DNA of 64,000 bases from Paenibacillus sp. J45TS6 (GTDB taxonomy: Bacteria; Bacillota; Bacilli; Paenibacillales; Paenibacillaceae). Location: NCBI RefSeq assembly GCF_018403285.1, contig NZ_BOSJ01000003.1:62001-126000 (forward strand), read 5' to 3'. Position numbers and translations under genes: made by a program. Positions 61,919-64,000 of this stretch are shown here, piece after piece. The notes below the pieces were generated by a model. The model did no database searches and had not been told where the DNA came from. It saw nothing but the letters and a program-made list of their open reading frames with translations. Within the stretch, counting starts at the first letter, position 1; each line of letters starts with the position of its first letter.

Positions 61919-64000
61919 ATGGGGAATATGCTGCTAAACAAAGAGACCAGTGGGGGTAAGTGGCACAGACGTCCTGATGGGAGAGAAAAAGTAACGGGTA
62001 CCCTGCAGTATCTGACAGATAAGTCACTGCCAGATATGCTTTATGGCCGGGTAAAACGAAGCGATCATCCGTATGCCCGAATTAGAAGCGTGGATACATC
62101 CGCTGCAGAGGTTTTTCCAGGGGTCCATCAGGTGTTGACTTATAAGGATGTGCCTGGACTAAATGGATTTGGCATTGCTACTCCGGATCAACCTGTATTT
62201 TGTGAGGATTTCGTAAGGTATACGGGGGATGCGATTGCCGCGGTTGCTGCGGATACGCCTGAGATTGCAGAACAGGCACTTCATCTGATTCGTATCGACT
62301 ATGAAGTGTTGTCTCCTATAAGTTCTCCTGAGGCTGCTCTTAAAGAAGGGGCGCCTTCTTTGCATCTCGCCGGAAATATACTGCACCGAACAGAGGTAAA
62401 GCGGGGCGATGCAAAGACTGATCTTCAAAAAAGCGACTACGTTATCAAAGAAGTGTATTATACGCCCCGGCAAATGCACACCTATATGGAGACAGAAGGT
62501 GGTTTATTTGTCCCAGAAGACAGCGGTAGATTAACCGTTTATGCGCCGACACAGCACGGGTATAAAGACCGGATGCAGTTATCACGCATTCTGAATATGC
62601 CTGAAGAGTCTATTCGTGTCGTATCAAGCCCGATTGGCGGTTCTTTCGGCGGGAAGGATGAACTGAATGTTCAGCCCTATGGTTCACTTTTGGCGTTGAA
62701 GACAGGACGTCCGGTTAAATTTCATAATTCCCGTAAGGAATCGGTACGTGCCGGTCTCAAGCGCCATCCGATGAAAATAGAGATGGAGACGGGTTTTACT
62801 AGAGAAGGGATGATTACTTCTCATCTTGTACGTATTTTGTCTGATACAGGAGCTTATGCGACACTTGGAGCGCCTGTACTTATTTTTGCAACAGAGCATT
62901 CGATGGGACCGTACCAAATTCCGAGTGTGGATGTAGAAGGGTTGTCTGTCTATACGAATAACGGAGTTTCCGGAGAATTCCGTGGATTTGGAGGCAATCA
63001 GGCGATCTTTGCGATGGAGGGACAAATGGACCGGGCGGCGGCGTTACTTGGAATAGATCCCTGGGAGATTCGGCGGCGTAATTTGCGGAGCAGCACAGAT
63101 CCAGGACCGCTTGGGCAGCAGATTCTTGCCACAAATGGACTATACGAAGTATGGGAAGCTGTAGATCATTCCGAACTGTGGAAGAAAAGGAATGGACAAA
63201 TGGATACAGAAGGAACAAATGCGGTTCCTTCATTAGATTTTTTGTCAGAATCACGCTCACATTCTTCAGCTACGCCTTGGATCAAAAAAGGAATAGGCGC
63301 TTCTCTTGCGATGCATGGTGCCGGTCTTGGTTACGGGATTCCAGACCCTGCCGGGGGAAGACTAAAGCTGAATGCTTCAGGTAAAATCGAAGTTGCTTTT
63401 AGTTATGAAGAGTTCGGGCAAGGACTTGTGGCTACGCTAGAGATTATGTTATGCGATATATTTCGTTGCATCCCGGAAGATATAGAGATTGTGATTGGAG
63501 ATACAGACCGAGTTCCGCACAGTGGTTCAAGCACCGCTTCAAGGTCCACAACGATGGCTTGGATGGCTTTACAGCGGTTGAAAACCCCTTTTACCGACAC
63601 ATTAATAGAATTATGTGCGAAGGTAACCGGGCTGCCTGCATCTGAGTTAGTTACAGGAGCGGGTGGGATTTGGCACCGAAGCAGTGATTCGGATTCAAAT
63701 GAACAAGAGAAGAACGTGTTATCTTACTTGGAAATTGTGAACCTTGCTCCTGAAGACGACCTTACCTTTGATACGAAATTTCAGTATCCAACAACACCGG
63801 ATGAAGTGATGGGCGGACATTTTCTCTATACCTATGCTGCGGTAATTGCTGAAGTGGAAGTCAACACGCTGACAGGTGAGGTTAAAGTAGAGGAGATTAA
63901 ACATATCGTTGCAGCTGGCCCTGTCATGAATCCAATGGGTTATATAGGTCAGATTGAGGGAGGAAGCGGGATGGCACTCGGCTTTACCTTAATGGAGGAT
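61919..64000 (+). CDS. pucD: Xanthine dehydrogenase molybdopterin subunit PucD (3' truncated by window)
   Basis: The frame is open for 694 codons to the window edge; a full PucD is about 745 residues. N-terminal aldehyde oxidase/xanthine dehydrogenase a/b-hammerhead (about residues 15-125, DGREKVTGTLQYLTDKSLPDMLYGRVKRS) is followed by the molybdopterin-binding domain. Cofactor contacts are visible in SSPIGGSFGGKDE near residue 235, GEFRGFGGNQAIFAMEGQMD near 350 and GAGLGYG near 467. The catalytic Glu near the C-terminus is outside the window. The ATG at 61919 has AGGAG 6 nt upstream. No Fe-S subunit (pucE) is seen yet. Confidence 0.93.
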   Translation, partial: MGNMLLNKETSGGKWHRRPDGREKVTGTLQYLTDKSLPDMLYGRVKRSDHPYARIRSVDTSAAEVFPGVHQVLTYKDVPGLNGFGIATPDQPVFCEDFVRYTGDAIAAVAADTPEIAEQALHLIRIDYEVLSPISSPEAALKEGAPSLHLAGNILHRTEVKRGDAKTDLQKSDYVIKEVYYTPRQMHTYMETEGGLFVPEDSGRLTVYAPTQHGYKDRMQLSRILNMPEESIRVVSSPIGGSFGGKDELNVQPYGSLLALKTGRPVKFHNSRKESVRAGLKRHPMKIEMETGFTREGMITSHLVRILSDTGAYATLGAPVLIFATEHSMGPYQIPSVDVEGLSVYTNNGVSGEFRGFGGNQAIFAMEGQMDRAAALLGIDPWEIRRRNLRSSTDPGPLGQQILATNGLYEVWEAVDHSELWKKRNGQMDTEGTNAVPSLDFLSESRSHSSATPWIKKGIGASLAMHGAGLGYGIPDPAGGRLKLNASGKIEVAFSYEEFGQGLVATLEIMLCDIFRCIPEDIEIVIGDTDRVPHSGSSTASRSTTMAWMALQRLKTPFTDTLIELCAKVTGLPASELVTGAGGIWHRSSDSDSNEQEKNVLSYLEIVNLAPEDDLTFDTKFQYPTTPDEVMGGHFLYTYAAVIAEVEVNTLTGEVKVEEIKHIVAAGPVMNPMGYIGQIEGGSGMALGFTLMED

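Overview
The window looks like chromosomal DNA of a low-to-moderate GC, endospore-forming Firmicute, most likely Paenibacillus or a close relative. Evidence: strong AGGAGG-type ribosome binding sites, frequent TTG and GTG starts, many U-tailed intrinsic terminators, a cwlJ-gerQ spore germination pair, a paiA orthologue, an ampS-type aminopeptidase, and a purine catabolism (puc) cluster closely resembling that of Bacillus subtilis. The genus is inferred from gene content and not proven. I see no rRNA or tRNA genes, CRISPR array, prophage or insertion sequence.

Layout. 1-7.5 kb: tail of a DUF4247-like protein, HNH protein, moeA, xerS, a GNAT acetyltransferase, an MFS/peptidase-E pair and a secreted WG-repeat protein. 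7.8-10.9 kb: a TetR-controlled operon (ABC ATPase, permease, DUF4097-type protein, 57-residue membrane protein) with a clear promoter and operator. 11-16 kb: a secreted protein with a tandem repeat at its signal peptide cleavage region, an amidase-sfp operon, and an EamA transporter behind an FMN riboswitch. 16-25 kb: amino acid permease, lipoprotein, short-chain dehydrogenase, a secreted protein made of two tandem TIM-barrel-like domains, cwlJ-gerQ, and a CBS-domain membrane protein. 25-32 kb: ArsR-like regulator and a complete five-gene oligopeptide ABC importer. 32-39.6 kb: an ECF-type sigma/anti-sigma pair, zinc alcohol dehydrogenase, ampS, a metallo-beta-lactamase-fold hydrolase and a serine beta-lactamase-like enzyme. 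39.9-48.3 kb: large secreted GH43 arabinanase-like enzyme with a cre-like site, aldose epimerase, fumC, a pair of DMT half-transporters, and marR-paiA.

48.6-64 kb is one co-oriented purine/ureide degradation cluster: pucR, then uraD, uricase, HIU hydrolase, allantoinase, allantoate amidohydrolase, ureidoglycine-glyoxylate aminotransferase, a gamma-glutamyltransferase-family enzyme, a guanine-deaminase-type amidohydrolase, and xanthine dehydrogenase maturation and structural genes (pucA, pucB, pucC and a pucD cut by the window end). Together these would take guanine or xanthine through urate and allantoin to ureidoglycine and oxalurate. The GGT-family enzyme plausibly acts on oxamate, as HpxW does in Klebsiella. 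moeA near the left end supplies molybdenum cofactor, which xanthine dehydrogenase needs.

The most notable points are: (1) uraD and uricase, fused as PucL in B. subtilis, are here in the same frame and separated by one TGA directly followed by ATG; (2) uraD appears to start at CTG; (3) an FMN riboswitch sits upstream of an EamA transporter, pointing to flavin uptake; (4) a GGT-like gene sits inside the puc cluster; (5) a tandem-duplicated secreted TIM-barrel protein has no function I can name.
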